Of a stretch of DNA of 64,000 nt, positions 42,939 through 51,912 are shown piece after piece. Position 1 is the stretch's first letter. Every line of letters begins with the position of its first letter. Where the stretch lies: assembly GCF_007097265.1 (NCBI RefSeq), contig NZ_VJZP01000002.1, positions 102,302 through 166,301 of the forward strand. Reading direction: 5' to 3'. The notes beneath the pieces are model-generated. The model saw only the letters and a program-made list of their open reading frames with translations. It had not been told where the DNA came from and ran no database searches. The position numbers and the translations under genes were made by a program. This DNA is from Flavobacterium gawalongense (GTDB lineage Bacteria; Bacteroidota; Bacteroidia; Flavobacteriales; Flavobacteriaceae).

Positions 42939-45242
42939 ATGAACCAAGATTATATAAAACCAGACAATTGGTGTATCATAGAAGAAGGATTTGATGTAGA
43001 GAGCCTAAAATCATCTGAAAGTCTGTTCAGTATTGGTAACGGTGCCATGGGACAACGTGCTAATTTTGAAGAAAATTATACTGGAGAAACGTTTCAGGGA
43101 AGTTATATTGCCGGAATATATTATCCAGACAAAACCAAAGTGGGTTGGTGGAAAAATGGGTATCCGGAATATTTTGCCAAAGTCTTGAATGCACCAAACT
43201 GGATTGGAATAGATATAGAAATAAACGGGGAAAAACTTGATTTGAATACCTGTACAGTTGTTAAAAATTTTCGCCGTGAATTGAACATGAAAGAAGGCTG
43301 GTATAATCGTTCTTTTGAAGCCACTTTGAAAAACGGAACAGAAGTTTCGGTGAATATCCGTCGTTTCCTTTCTATCATTTTAGACGAAGTTGGGGTTATT
43401 AATTACGAAATTACACCTTTAAACAAAGATTCAAAAATAATTTACAAACCTTATATTGATGCTGGTGTAACCAATGAAGATGCCAACTGGGAAGAAAAAT
43501 TCTGGGAACCACTTGATGTTAAAAAATCAGGAAACGAAGCTTTTGTAACGGCTCAAACGTTCAAAACGCACTTCAAGGTGACTACTTTTATGCAAAATAG
43601 CATTTGGACAAATGGCGAAAACATCCACGTTTCTCCTTCTTCTATCGATGCTTTTTCCGATAAAATTCAATTTTCATATGGCGTTATTATTGCTAAAGGT
43701 GAAAAATCAAGTATCCAAAAAATTGGAGGTTATACCGTTTCCTTAAATCATGAAAACACAATTACCGCTGCCGAAAAAGTAATCCAATCAGCATTAGCAA
43801 AAGGATACAATCAAATGTTACAAGATCAAATTGACGCTTGGGCTAAAATTTGGGAAATGTCAGATATTACAATTGATGGCGATGTAAAAGCACAACAAGG
43901 AATTCGTTTCAATATTTTTCAATTAAATCAAACCTATTTAGGGAAAGACAGCCGATTGAATATTGGACCAAAAGGATTTACCGGTGAAAAATACGGGGGA
44001 TCAACTTATTGGGATACTGAAGCGTATTGCATTCCGTTTTATATGGCGACCAAAGATCAGGAAGTGGCACGAAATTTATTGACGTACCGCTATAATCAAT
44101 TGGACAAAGCCATTGAAAATGCAGCCAAATTAGGATTTACTAACGGTGCTGCTTTGTATCCAATGGTAACAATGAATGGGGAAGAATGCCATAATGAATG
44201 GGAAATTACTTTTGAAGAAATTCATAGAAACGGAGCCATTGCCTTTGCCATTTATAACTTTTACAGATATACAGGTGATTACAGCTATATTCCTGAAAAA
44301 GGACTGGAAGTATTAATAGGTATTGCTCGTTTTTGGCATCAAAGAGCCAACTTTTCGACTAATTTAAACCAATATGTAATTCTTGGTGTTACCGGTCCAA
44401 ACGAATATGAAAACAACGTAAACAATAATTTCTACACCAATTATATTGCAAAATGGTGTTTGGAATATACCTCCGAACAGATTCAAAAAGTGTCCTTAGA
44501 ATATCCTTCGGATCATAAAAGAATTACTGAAAAAGTAAAAATCTCGGATTCCGAATTGCAATCCTGGAAAAAAGTTTCGGATAATATGTACTTCCCTTTT
44601 TCAGAAGAACATAACGTGTACTTGCAACAAGATGGATTTTTAGACAAAGATTTAGTTAGAGTAGCAGATTTAGACAAAAGCCAAAGACCAATCAACCAAA
44701 AATGGTCTTGGGACAGAATTCTACGTTCTCCTTATATCAAACAAGCCGATGTTTTACAATGTTTTTATTTCTTTGAAGATCATTTTTCTAAAGAAGAACT
44801 AAAAAACAATTTTGAATTTTACGAATCCTTTACGGTTCATGAAAGTTCACTTTCGCCTTGCGTACATTCCATTCAAGCTGCTTTGTTAGACAAAATGGAT
44901 ATGGCCTATACGTTCTATTTGAGAACTTCTCGTTTAGACTTGGATGATTATAATAAAGAAGTTGAAGAAGGCTGTCATATTACTTCGATGGCTGGAACCT
45001 GGATGAGTATCGTAGAAGGTTTTGGCGGAATGAGAATCAAAGAAGATAAACTTCATTTTTCTCCAAAAATTCCAAAAGAATGGAACGGTTATTCCTTTAA
45101 AATCAATTTTAGAAATCAAATTCTGAAAGTGGCCATCAATCACAAGGAAACAACATTTTCGATAGATGGAGACAAAGAATTAGCGATAGTCGTAAATGGT
45201 AAAAACATAATTGTAACAGCAGAAAATTTAGTTACTGTTTAA
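42939..45242 (+). CDS. GH65 glycoside phosphorylase (probable maltose phosphorylase)
   Basis: This is a 767-residue cytoplasmic enzyme without a signal peptide. The N-terminal beta-sandwich (SLFSIGNGAMGQRANFEE, ~1-270) leads into an (alpha/alpha)6 barrel with YGGSTYWDTEAYCIPFY (phosphate/sugar loop) and GVTGPNEYENNVNNNFYTN carrying the catalytic acid Glu. MAGTWMSIVEGFGGMRI near the end is typical of maltose phosphorylase. It splits maltose with phosphate into glucose and beta-glucose 1-phosphate, the substrate of the upstream beta-phosphoglucomutase. Other GH65 specificities (trehalose, kojibiose) are possible, but the starch context favours maltose. Confidence 0.92.
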   Translation: MNQDYIKPDNWCIIEEGFDVESLKSSESLFSIGNGAMGQRANFEENYTGETFQGSYIAGIYYPDKTKVGWWKNGYPEYFAKVLNAPNWIGIDIEINGEKLDLNTCTVVKNFRRELNMKEGWYNRSFEATLKNGTEVSVNIRRFLSIILDEVGVINYEITPLNKDSKIIYKPYIDAGVTNEDANWEEKFWEPLDVKKSGNEAFVTAQTFKTHFKVTTFMQNSIWTNGENIHVSPSSIDAFSDKIQFSYGVIIAKGEKSSIQKIGGYTVSLNHENTITAAEKVIQSALAKGYNQMLQDQIDAWAKIWEMSDITIDGDVKAQQGIRFNIFQLNQTYLGKDSRLNIGPKGFTGEKYGGSTYWDTEAYCIPFYMATKDQEVARNLLTYRYNQLDKAIENAAKLGFTNGAALYPMVTMNGEECHNEWEITFEEIHRNGAIAFAIYNFYRYTGDYSYIPEKGLEVLIGIARFWHQRANFSTNLNQYVILGVTGPNEYENNVNNNFYTNYIAKWCLEYTSEQIQKVSLEYPSDHKRITEKVKISDSELQSWKKVSDNMYFPFSEEHNVYLQQDGFLDKDLVRVADLDKSQRPINQKWSWDRILRSPYIKQADVLQCFYFFEDHFSKEELKNNFEFYESFTVHESSLSPCVHSIQAALLDKMDMAYTFYLRTSRLDLDDYNKEVEEGCHITSMAGTWMSIVEGFGGMRIKEDKLHFSPKIPKEWNGYSFKINFRNQILKVAINHKETTFSIDGDKELAIVVNGKNIIVTAENLVTV

Positions 45243-45304
45243 AAAATAATGGTTAGAACTTGTAGTTAATTCTATCATTTGATCCGAAGCCTTGCTGGGC
45301 TTAC

Positions 45305-45334
45305 AAACAATCCCAATAAACATTGGGATTGTTT
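45305..45334. terminator. 13-bp perfect hairpin after the GH65 gene
   Basis: AAACAATCCCAAT (45305-45317) with a 4-nt loop pairs with 45322-45334. It separates the GH65 gene from the downstream GH13 genes. Confidence 0.8.
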
Positions 45335-45463
45335 AATTGATAACAGTTCTTAAATCTAGATCTACTTTATCAAAAATTGTTAAAATCAATAATTTCTTTT
45401 AAAGCACATCGCCTCTATGTTAATGTTGCTAAAAAATTTAATGCTAATAAAACGTATTTCATA

Positions 45464-47344
45464 ATGAATAAAATTATTTCTTTGCCGTTCATAAATAGGA
45501 GCTTTCTAAAAAAAACAACCTTATTCCTTTTTTTTATGTCTTTAACTTTAAATGCTCAAATTGACAGAATTGAACCGCCTTTTTGGTATGCAGGTATGAA
45601 AAATCCCGAATTGCAAATATTGTTTTACGGAAAAGACATTGCACAATATCAAGTTTCAGTATCTAATGGCATAAAAATTACCAACGTTAAGAGAACAGAA
45701 AATCCTAATTACATTTTTGTTACTATTGACACCAAAAAAGTTTCATCAACCGATCTTCTTTTTACTTTTAAAAACAACAATAAAGAGGCATTCACACAAA
45801 AATACAGTTTAAAGAAAAGAAGAGAAAATTCAGCGCAACGCAAAAGTTTCGATTCCTCGGACATGATGTATTTACTGATGCCGGATCGTTTTGCAAATGG
45901 AAACAGGAATAATGACAGTGGTGAAATTACTACAGAAAAATACAATCGCGAATTACCCGGAGGAAGACATGGTGGCGACATTGAAGGAATCATAAAAAAC
46001 TTGGATTACATTTCGTCACTCGGAGCAACAACCATTTGGAGCACACCGCTTTGCGAAGACAATGACGCTGCTTTTTCCTATCATACGTACGGTCAATCTG
46101 ATGTGTATAAAATAGATCCGCGTTATGGAACCAATGAAGATTATGTACGATTAGCATCCGAAATGCATAAAAAAGACATGAAATTAGTGATGGATTACGT
46201 CACCAATCACTGGGGAATTGAGCATTGGATGATTAAAGATTTACCAACTCGCGAATGGATCAATCAATTTGAAAACTACACGCAAACCAATCATAAAAGA
46301 ACAGTTGTACACGACATAAATGCTTCTAAAATTGATACTGAAACTTGTCTGAAAGGTTGGTTTGTCCCCTCAATGCCTGATTTGAACTTATCTAATCCTT
46401 TAGCCTTAAAATACCTGATTCAAAATGCGATCTGGTGGATTGAATATGCAAACTTAGATGGATTAAGAGTGGACACCTATAATTATTCTGATCCAAAAGG
46501 CATTGCCAAATGGACTAAATCTATTACTGATGAATATCCAAGGTTCAATATTGTTGGAGAAATCACCATGCGGGATCAAGCACAACTTTCTTATTGGCAA
46601 AAGGATAGTCCAATAGGCAAAATTCAAAATTTTAATTCCAGTTTACCAACTGTGATGGATTTTATTTTAACTGATGCACTTCAGTCCATTTTTAATGAAG
46701 ATGAAGGTACTTGGGAAAGAGGAATGATGAGAGTTTACGATAATTTTGCGAATGATTTTTTATATCCAAATGTCAACAATCTATTGATTTTTGCCGAAAA
46801 CCACGACACAAAACGCATTAATCAAATTTACGGTAACGACATAAGAAAATACAAAATGGCAATGGCAATATTGGCAACAGTACGTGGCATTCCACAGTTG
46901 TATTATGGCTCCGAAATTGGAATGGCAGGAGATCAAAATTTAGGCGATGCCGATATTCGTAAAGATTTTCCGGGTGGCTGGGAAGGTGATGAAAACAATG
47001 CTTTTATCAAAGAAGGAAGAACTCCGGGGCAAAATGAATATTTTGACTATACTTCTAAATTATTCAATTGGAGAAAAACAAAATCAGCTATACATTTTGG
47101 AAAGATGACACATTATATTCCTGAAAATAATGTCTACGCTTATTTTAGATACAACAATAGCGATACTGTGATGGTTTTAATGAATAATAGCAATGAAACC
47201 CGAACCATAAATACCCATCGTTTTAAAGAAAATATAAAAGATTTTAAAACAGGTAAGGATGTGGTTTCTGAATTAACATTTGATATTACAAACGAAATAA
47301 TAATTGAACCTAAATCAGTTTTAATTTTAGAATTGAAAAAATAA
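45464..47344 (+). CDS. GH13 neopullulanase/cyclomaltodextrinase (SusA-like)
   Basis: This is an exported enzyme of about 626 residues with a signal peptide ending TLNAQ. An N-terminal domain (EPPFWYAGMKNPELQILFYG, the cyclomaltodextrinase N domain typical of SusA, about 30-125) is followed by the GH13 barrel: MYLLMPDRFANGN, LVMDYVTNHWG (I), DGLRVDTYNY with nucleophile Asp (II), NIVGEITM with Glu (III) and FAENHDTKRI (IV). It cuts maltodextrins, pullulan or cyclodextrins in the periplasm. I set the start at ATG 45464; the frame is open to a TTG at 45377, but only the later start gives a proper signal peptide. Confidence 0.92.
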   Translation: MNKIISLPFINRSFLKKTTLFLFFMSLTLNAQIDRIEPPFWYAGMKNPELQILFYGKDIAQYQVSVSNGIKITNVKRTENPNYIFVTIDTKKVSSTDLLFTFKNNNKEAFTQKYSLKKRRENSAQRKSFDSSDMMYLLMPDRFANGNRNNDSGEITTEKYNRELPGGRHGGDIEGIIKNLDYISSLGATTIWSTPLCEDNDAAFSYHTYGQSDVYKIDPRYGTNEDYVRLASEMHKKDMKLVMDYVTNHWGIEHWMIKDLPTREWINQFENYTQTNHKRTVVHDINASKIDTETCLKGWFVPSMPDLNLSNPLALKYLIQNAIWWIEYANLDGLRVDTYNYSDPKGIAKWTKSITDEYPRFNIVGEITMRDQAQLSYWQKDSPIGKIQNFNSSLPTVMDFILTDALQSIFNEDEGTWERGMMRVYDNFANDFLYPNVNNLLIFAENHDTKRINQIYGNDIRKYKMAMAILATVRGIPQLYYGSEIGMAGDQNLGDADIRKDFPGGWEGDENNAFIKEGRTPGQNEYFDYTSKLFNWRKTKSAIHFGKMTHYIPENNVYAYFRYNNSDTVMVLMNNSNETRTINTHRFKENIKDFKTGKDVVSELTFDITNEIIIEPKSVLILELKK

Positions 47345-47438
47345 TTTCATTTCGATTCATAAAGAAGCTCGAAGATTTAAATCTTTGTAAAGTGCTGCGT
47401 TTCCTTCTCAAAAAAAATAACCATTCAAATTATAAAAA

Positions 47439-49148
47439 ATGAAGAACTATTTAATTCCGCTTTTACTAGCTGTAATGACAATTTTCACGAGTTGCTCGAG
47501 CACAAAAACCTTTACAGAAAGCAATAAAAACAATAACAAAACACCATTTGTATGGGAAGGAGCAAATTTATACTTTCTCATGACAGACCGTTTTAATAAT
47601 GGTGACACTTCAAACGATATTACACTCAACAGGACCAAAACACCAGGAAAACTCCGTGGATTTGAAGGTGGGGATATCAAAGGAATTTCGAATAAAATTG
47701 ACGAAGGTTATTTTGATAAACTAGGAATCAATGCCATTTGGTTTACACCAATAGTGGAACAAATTCACGATGGCGTAGATGAAGGAACGGGATTAAGTTA
47801 TGGATTTCATGGGTATTGGGCCAGAGATTGGACAAACTTGGATCCTAACTTTGGAACAAAAGAAGATTTGGCTGCATTAGTGCAAAAAGCGCATGCACAC
47901 GGAATTAGAATCATCCTTGATGGTGTTATCAATCATACAGGACCTGTAACTGCCGAAGATACGGTTTGGCCAAATGACTGGGTGAGAACGGGACCAACTT
48001 GCGATTATAAATCCTTCGCAAATACAACCGCTTGTACGTTAGTTGCCAATCTTCCGGATGTAAAAACAGAGAGCAATCAAAATGTGGATTTACCTCCTTT
48101 TTTAATCGAAAAATGGAAAAAAGAAGGGCGTTATGAACAAGAGACTAAAGAATTAGATGCGTTTTTTGCCCGAACAGGATATCCAAGAGCACCAAAATAT
48201 TACATTATAAAATGGTTGACGGATTATATCGCTGATTATGGAATTGACGGTTACAGAGGAGACACCGTAAAACACACTGACGAAACCGTTTGGGCTGATT
48301 TCAAATCCCAATGTAATTATGCTTTTGAAAATTGGAAGAAAAAAAATCCATCAAAAGTATTGGATAACAACTCATTTTACACCATTGCTGAAGTCTACAA
48401 TTATGGCATCAGTGGTGGACAAATTTTTGATTTTGGTGATAGAAAAGTAAACTATTACGAAAACGGATTCAATAACATGATCAATTTCGAATTCAAATGG
48501 GATGCGCAAAAAGACTATGAATTTATATTCTCAAAATATTCCGATAAACTAAACAATGAGCTGAAAGGATATAGCGTTTTAAACTATTTATCATCTCATG
48601 ATGATGGCGGACCTTTTGATGCTAAAAGAACAAAAAGCAAAGAAGCGGGTACAAAATTATTATTAAGTCCCGGACTTTCCCAAATATATTATGGCGATGA
48701 AAGTGCGCGTTTGTTAGTAGTTGAGGGAACCCAAGGCGACGCTACATTACGTTCGTTTATGAATTGGGACGACATTAAATCCAATCCTGAAACTCAAAAA
48801 ACACTGTTACATTGGCAAAAATTAGGACAATTTAGAAGGAATCACCCTTCAGTTGGAGCAGGAATTCACAAGGAAATTTCAGCACAACCGTATACTTTTT
48901 CCAGAACTTTTTCTAAAGGAGATTATTCAGATCAAGTAGTTGTTGGATTGGATTTACCGATTGGTAAAAAAGAACTTACTGTTGGTTCCGTTTTTAAAAA
49001 TGGAGCAAAAGTAAGAGATGGGTATTCCGATAAAGAAACGATCGTTTCCAATGGAAAAGTGAGTATCGATTCAGAATTCGACATTGTTTTATTAGAATCC
49101 TCTCCCCAACCCTCTCCGAAGGAGAGGGAGACGAAACCGAAAAACTAG
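47439..49148 (+). CDS. GH13 alpha-amylase lipoprotein with a repeat-derived C-terminal tail
   Basis: This 569-residue protein has a lipoprotein signal (MTIFTSCSS). GH13 regions: LYFLMTDRFNNGD, IRIILDGVINHTG (I), IDGYRGDTVKHTD with nucleophile Asp (II), YTIAEVYNYG with Glu (III) and LNYLSSHDDGG (IV). It probably acts in the periplasm or at the surface on maltodextrins (SusG/SusB-like position, though sequence alone does not fix the side). The last residues (SSPQPSPKERETKPKN) are encoded by a dispersed GC-rich palindrome at 49110-49128, so the gene has lost its original stop and reads into a repeat. Confidence 0.9.
   Translation: MKNYLIPLLLAVMTIFTSCSSTKTFTESNKNNNKTPFVWEGANLYFLMTDRFNNGDTSNDITLNRTKTPGKLRGFEGGDIKGISNKIDEGYFDKLGINAIWFTPIVEQIHDGVDEGTGLSYGFHGYWARDWTNLDPNFGTKEDLAALVQKAHAHGIRIILDGVINHTGPVTAEDTVWPNDWVRTGPTCDYKSFANTTACTLVANLPDVKTESNQNVDLPPFLIEKWKKEGRYEQETKELDAFFARTGYPRAPKYYIIKWLTDYIADYGIDGYRGDTVKHTDETVWADFKSQCNYAFENWKKKNPSKVLDNNSFYTIAEVYNYGISGGQIFDFGDRKVNYYENGFNNMINFEFKWDAQKDYEFIFSKYSDKLNNELKGYSVLNYLSSHDDGGPFDAKRTKSKEAGTKLLLSPGLSQIYYGDESARLLVVEGTQGDATLRSFMNWDDIKSNPETQKTLLHWQKLGQFRRNHPSVGAGIHKEISAQPYTFSRTFSKGDYSDQVVVGLDLPIGKKELTVGSVFKNGAKVRDGYSDKETIVSNGKVSIDSEFDIVLLESSPQPSPKERETKPKN
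49110..49128. repeat. Palindromic repeat inserted at the end of the GH13 gene
   Basis: CCCTCTCC (49110-49117), GAA, GGAGAGGG (49121-49128): an 8-bp stem with a 3-nt loop, encoding PSPKERE. It resembles common dispersed repeats of Bacteroidota genomes. Confidence 0.65.
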
Positions 49149-49217
49149 AGCATACTATTTATCCTGTACCATTTTAAAAACGGTGTAGGTATATTTATTA
49201 AGAGAAAAGTAATAATC

Positions 49218-49245
49218 AAAACGCCTTTAGAAATGAAGGCGTTTT
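49218..49245 (+). terminator. Terminator of the starch catabolic operon
   Basis: AAAACGCCTT pairs with AAGGCGTTTT around an 8-nt loop, followed by a T-run. It lies 70 bp after the GH13 stop. Confidence 0.85.
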
Positions 49246-49277
49246 TTTATGTTTACCTTTACAAAAAATAAACCGCA

Positions 49278-49955
49278 ATGCTCAAAATCGGACACCGTGG
49301 CGCTAAAGGTTATGGACCAGAGAACACACTCATTTCCTTCCAAAAAGCATTAGACATGCAAGTGGATGGAATTGAACTCGATGTGCATCTGAGTGCTGAT
49401 GGTGAATTAATGGTCATTCACGATGAAACCGTTGATAGAACTACCAATGGAAAAGGTTTTGTAAATAAACTATCTTTGCAGGAATTGAAAGCTTTTCGAA
49501 TTAATGGCAAACATCAAATTCCAACCCTGAAGGAAGTAGTTGATTTAGTAAACCAATACTGTTTTATCAATATTGAACTAAAAAATTATGATACAGCGGA
49601 GAAAGTGGTTTCACTCATTGAGAAGTATGTTGCTAAAAAAAATTGGAAATACGACTGTTTTTTAGTTTCCAGTTTTGATTGGAATGCATTGCAACAAGTG
49701 GCGTTTTTGAATGATAAAATTCCAATTGGCGTTTTAACGGAAACCGATTTAGAATTAGCGATGGCTTTCGCCAAATTTATTCAGGCTAAATCCATTCACC
49801 CGCATTTTCATTTATTGACAAAAGAAAATACAGCGCAAATGCAGGAAAAAGGATTGCAAGTTTTCCCTTGGACCATCAATGAATCAGAAGACATTCAAAA
49901 AATAAAAACATTCAACGTAAACGGAATCATCACTGATTTTCCAAATAGAATATGA
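49278..49955 (+). CDS. Glycerophosphodiester phosphodiesterase
   Basis: This 225-residue TIM-barrel protein has no signal peptide, so it is cytoplasmic. GDPD motifs are complete: IGHRGAKGYGPENTLISF (His and Arg, with catalytic Glu), GIELDVHLSADGELMVIHDETVDRTTNGKG (metal-binding Glu/Asp and catalytic His), and INIELKNY later. It hydrolyses glycerophosphodiesters to glycerol 3-phosphate and an alcohol. The stop overlaps the start of the flavoprotein gene by 4 bp (ATGA), so the two are translationally coupled. Confidence 0.92.
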   Translation: MLKIGHRGAKGYGPENTLISFQKALDMQVDGIELDVHLSADGELMVIHDETVDRTTNGKGFVNKLSLQELKAFRINGKHQIPTLKEVVDLVNQYCFINIELKNYDTAEKVVSLIEKYVAKKNWKYDCFLVSSFDWNALQQVAFLNDKIPIGVLTETDLELAMAFAKFIQAKSIHPHFHLLTKENTAQMQEKGLQVFPWTINESEDIQKIKTFNVNGIITDFPNRI

Positions 49956-51163
49956 ACCAAAATTTCGATATAATAATAGTAGGCGGTGGCGCAGCAGGTT
50001 TTTTTACAGCGATTAATATTGCAGAAAAAAATCCGAAGTTAAAAGTAGCCATTCTGGAACGTGGTACAGAAGTACTGAATAAAGTTCGTATTTCCGGTGG
50101 CGGAAGATGCAACGTGACACACGCTTGTTTTGAACCTAATGAATTAGTGAAGTTTTATCCGCGTGGCGAAAAAGAATTACGTGGTCCTTTTCATCAGTTT
50201 TGTTCTGGCGATACGATTGAGTGGTTCGAGAAACACGGCGTAGAGTTGAAAATTGAAGCTGACGGACGCATGTTTCCGGTTTCGAATTCATCACAAACCA
50301 TTATTGATTGTTTCCTAAAAGCAACACAAAAACTGGGAATTGCTGTTCTAACTGGACAAAGTGTACAATCCATTTTCAAAAAGGATAATTTATGGAAAAT
50401 CGAAACCCAAAATGAAAATTATCTTACCGAAAAACTAATTTTAGCTACTGGAAGCAACCCAAAAATCTGGGAAATGTTACAAACTTTTGGACACGCTGTA
50501 GTCAGTCCGGTTCCTTCTCTATTCACTTTCAACATCAAAGATGCCCGAATAAAAGAATTACCCGGAGTTACAGCTCAAGTTACCGTTAAGGTAAAAGACA
50601 CCAAGCTCACGTCAACTGGACCTTTATTGATTACCCATTGGGGAATGAGCGGCCCGACGATTTTAAAACTCTCCGCTTGGGGTGCCCGAATCTTGCATGA
50701 CAAAAATTATCAGTTTACTATTTTCGTCAATTGGTTAAATGATGTAGACGCAACAGATGCCGAAAAAATCCTAAAAGAATTAAAACAAGAACATGCTAAA
50801 AAATCGGTCTCTAAGAAATCCCCTTTCGAATTAACTAACCGATTATGGGAAAGTTTGGTACTCGCTTCAGGAATTGAATCGGAAACCAAATGGGCTGATT
50901 TATCAAAAATTCAATTGCAAAATTTAGCGAATCAGTTGACAAATGGCACTTTTCAAGTGAATGGAAAAAGTACGTTTAAGGAAGAATTTGTAACTGCTGG
51001 AGGAATTGATTTAAAGGAAATTAACTTCAAAACCATGGAAAGCAAATTGCATGAAAATCTATATTTTGCCGGCGAAATTGTCAATATTGATGCTATTACG
51101 GGAGGATTTAACTTCCAGAATGCTTGGACGAGTGGGTTTATTGTGGCGAATGTCATATCGTAA
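49952..51163 (+). CDS. HI0933/BaiN-type FAD-dependent oxidoreductase
   Basis: This is a 403-residue flavoprotein. The N-terminal Rossmann motif IIVGGGAAGFFTAINIAE is followed by KVRISGGGRCNVTHAC, the family signature. Later segments include LATGSNPKIWEMLQTFGH, LLITHWGMSGPTIL and the C-terminal FAGEIVNIDAITGGFNFQNAWTSGFI. The HI0933/YhiN/BaiN family is widespread and mostly of unknown substrate. It overlaps the phosphodiesterase by 4 bp. A bidirectional terminator separates it from the convergent tspO-like gene. Confidence 0.9.
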   Translation: MNQNFDIIIVGGGAAGFFTAINIAEKNPKLKVAILERGTEVLNKVRISGGGRCNVTHACFEPNELVKFYPRGEKELRGPFHQFCSGDTIEWFEKHGVELKIEADGRMFPVSNSSQTIIDCFLKATQKLGIAVLTGQSVQSIFKKDNLWKIETQNENYLTEKLILATGSNPKIWEMLQTFGHAVVSPVPSLFTFNIKDARIKELPGVTAQVTVKVKDTKLTSTGPLLITHWGMSGPTILKLSAWGARILHDKNYQFTIFVNWLNDVDATDAEKILKELKQEHAKKSVSKKSPFELTNRLWESLVLASGIESETKWADLSKIQLQNLANQLTNGTFQVNGKSTFKEEFVTAGGIDLKEINFKTMESKLHENLYFAGEIVNIDAITGGFNFQNAWTSGFIVANVIS

Positions 51164-51166
51164 ATT

Positions 51167-51199
51167 ATCCCTTTCAGGTTTTTGAACCCTGAAAGGGAT
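51167..51199. terminator. Bidirectional terminator between convergent genes
   Basis: ATCCCTTTCAGG (51167-51178) pairs perfectly with 51188-51199 around a 9-nt loop. It serves the flavoprotein and tspO transcripts. Confidence 0.85.
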
Positions 51200-51204
51200 G
51201 AAAA

Positions 51205-51681
51205 CTATTTATTCAACCACCAAATACTCACATTCAAAACGGCAGCAAAACTTACCCAAGCCAAATACGGAATGAATAAATACCCAGCTATTTTATTGAT
51301 TTTAGCAAACTTAATATACGTTTCATAAATCATCAACCACAAAATAATAATTTCTAATCCGGCTAACATTGGGTTGTGTAATCCAAAAAACAAATACGAC
51401 CACAATGCATTCAGTGCGAGCTGTATTGCAAAGAAAACCAATGCTTTTTTTACGGCTTCTTTTTCAACTTCTATTCGGTCCCAAACTAATCCTGCAGCAA
51501 CGCCCATCATTACATACAACATGCTCCAAACGGGTGCAAAAATCCAATTGGGTGGATTAAAACTTGGTTTGACCAAAGTAGGATACCAAGTGGTAATTGC
51601 AGAACGAGTCACCTCCCCAGAAAAATAACCAATAGCAAGACAGGTAACAACAACAGCTAATATTCGGGTAATCTTGTTCAT
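51205..51681 (-). CDS. TspO/MBR family membrane protein
   Basis: This 158-residue protein has five membrane helices and conserved TspO features: WYPTLVKPSFNPPNWIFAPVWSMLYVMMGVAAGLVW near the N-terminus and ALNALWSYLFFGLHNPMLAG in the middle. TspO proteins bind porphyrins and sterol-like ligands and are linked to stress responses; in bacteria the exact role varies. It is transcribed alone, convergent with the flavoprotein and divergent from the mevalonate decarboxylase (231 bp upstream). Confidence 0.92.
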   Translation of the reverse strand: MNKITRILAVVVTCLAIGYFSGEVTRSAITTWYPTLVKPSFNPPNWIFAPVWSMLYVMMGVAAGLVWDRIEVEKEAVKKALVFFAIQLALNALWSYLFFGLHNPMLAGLEIIILWLMIYETYIKFAKINKIAGYLFIPYLAWVSFAAVLNVSIWWLNK

Positions 51682-51887
51682 TTTTATATTTTTAAAAATT
51701 TCTAAACAATATATCTTTTTTAACCATATAAGCGATTTAAGAAAATATAAGTTTAATAAATCCTTTATTAAACAAACCCTTAAATGGACTGATATAACTT
51801 ATATGGTAATTTTTTTATCGTCCAAATTTACTTAAATCTTTCTAACGATTAACCGCACAAACAAATAAACAAATAAACCAAAAAAAG

Positions 51888-51895
51888 TATCTTTG
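51888..51895 (+). promoter_or_regulatory. Probable -7 element for the mevalonate gene cluster
   Basis: TATCTTTG matches TAnnTTTG and lies 17 bp before the ATG of the decarboxylase. The same box precedes the HMG-CoA reductase gene. No clear -33 is visible. Confidence 0.45.
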
Positions 51896-51912
51896 CGTAA
51901 ATTTTTAAGTTC

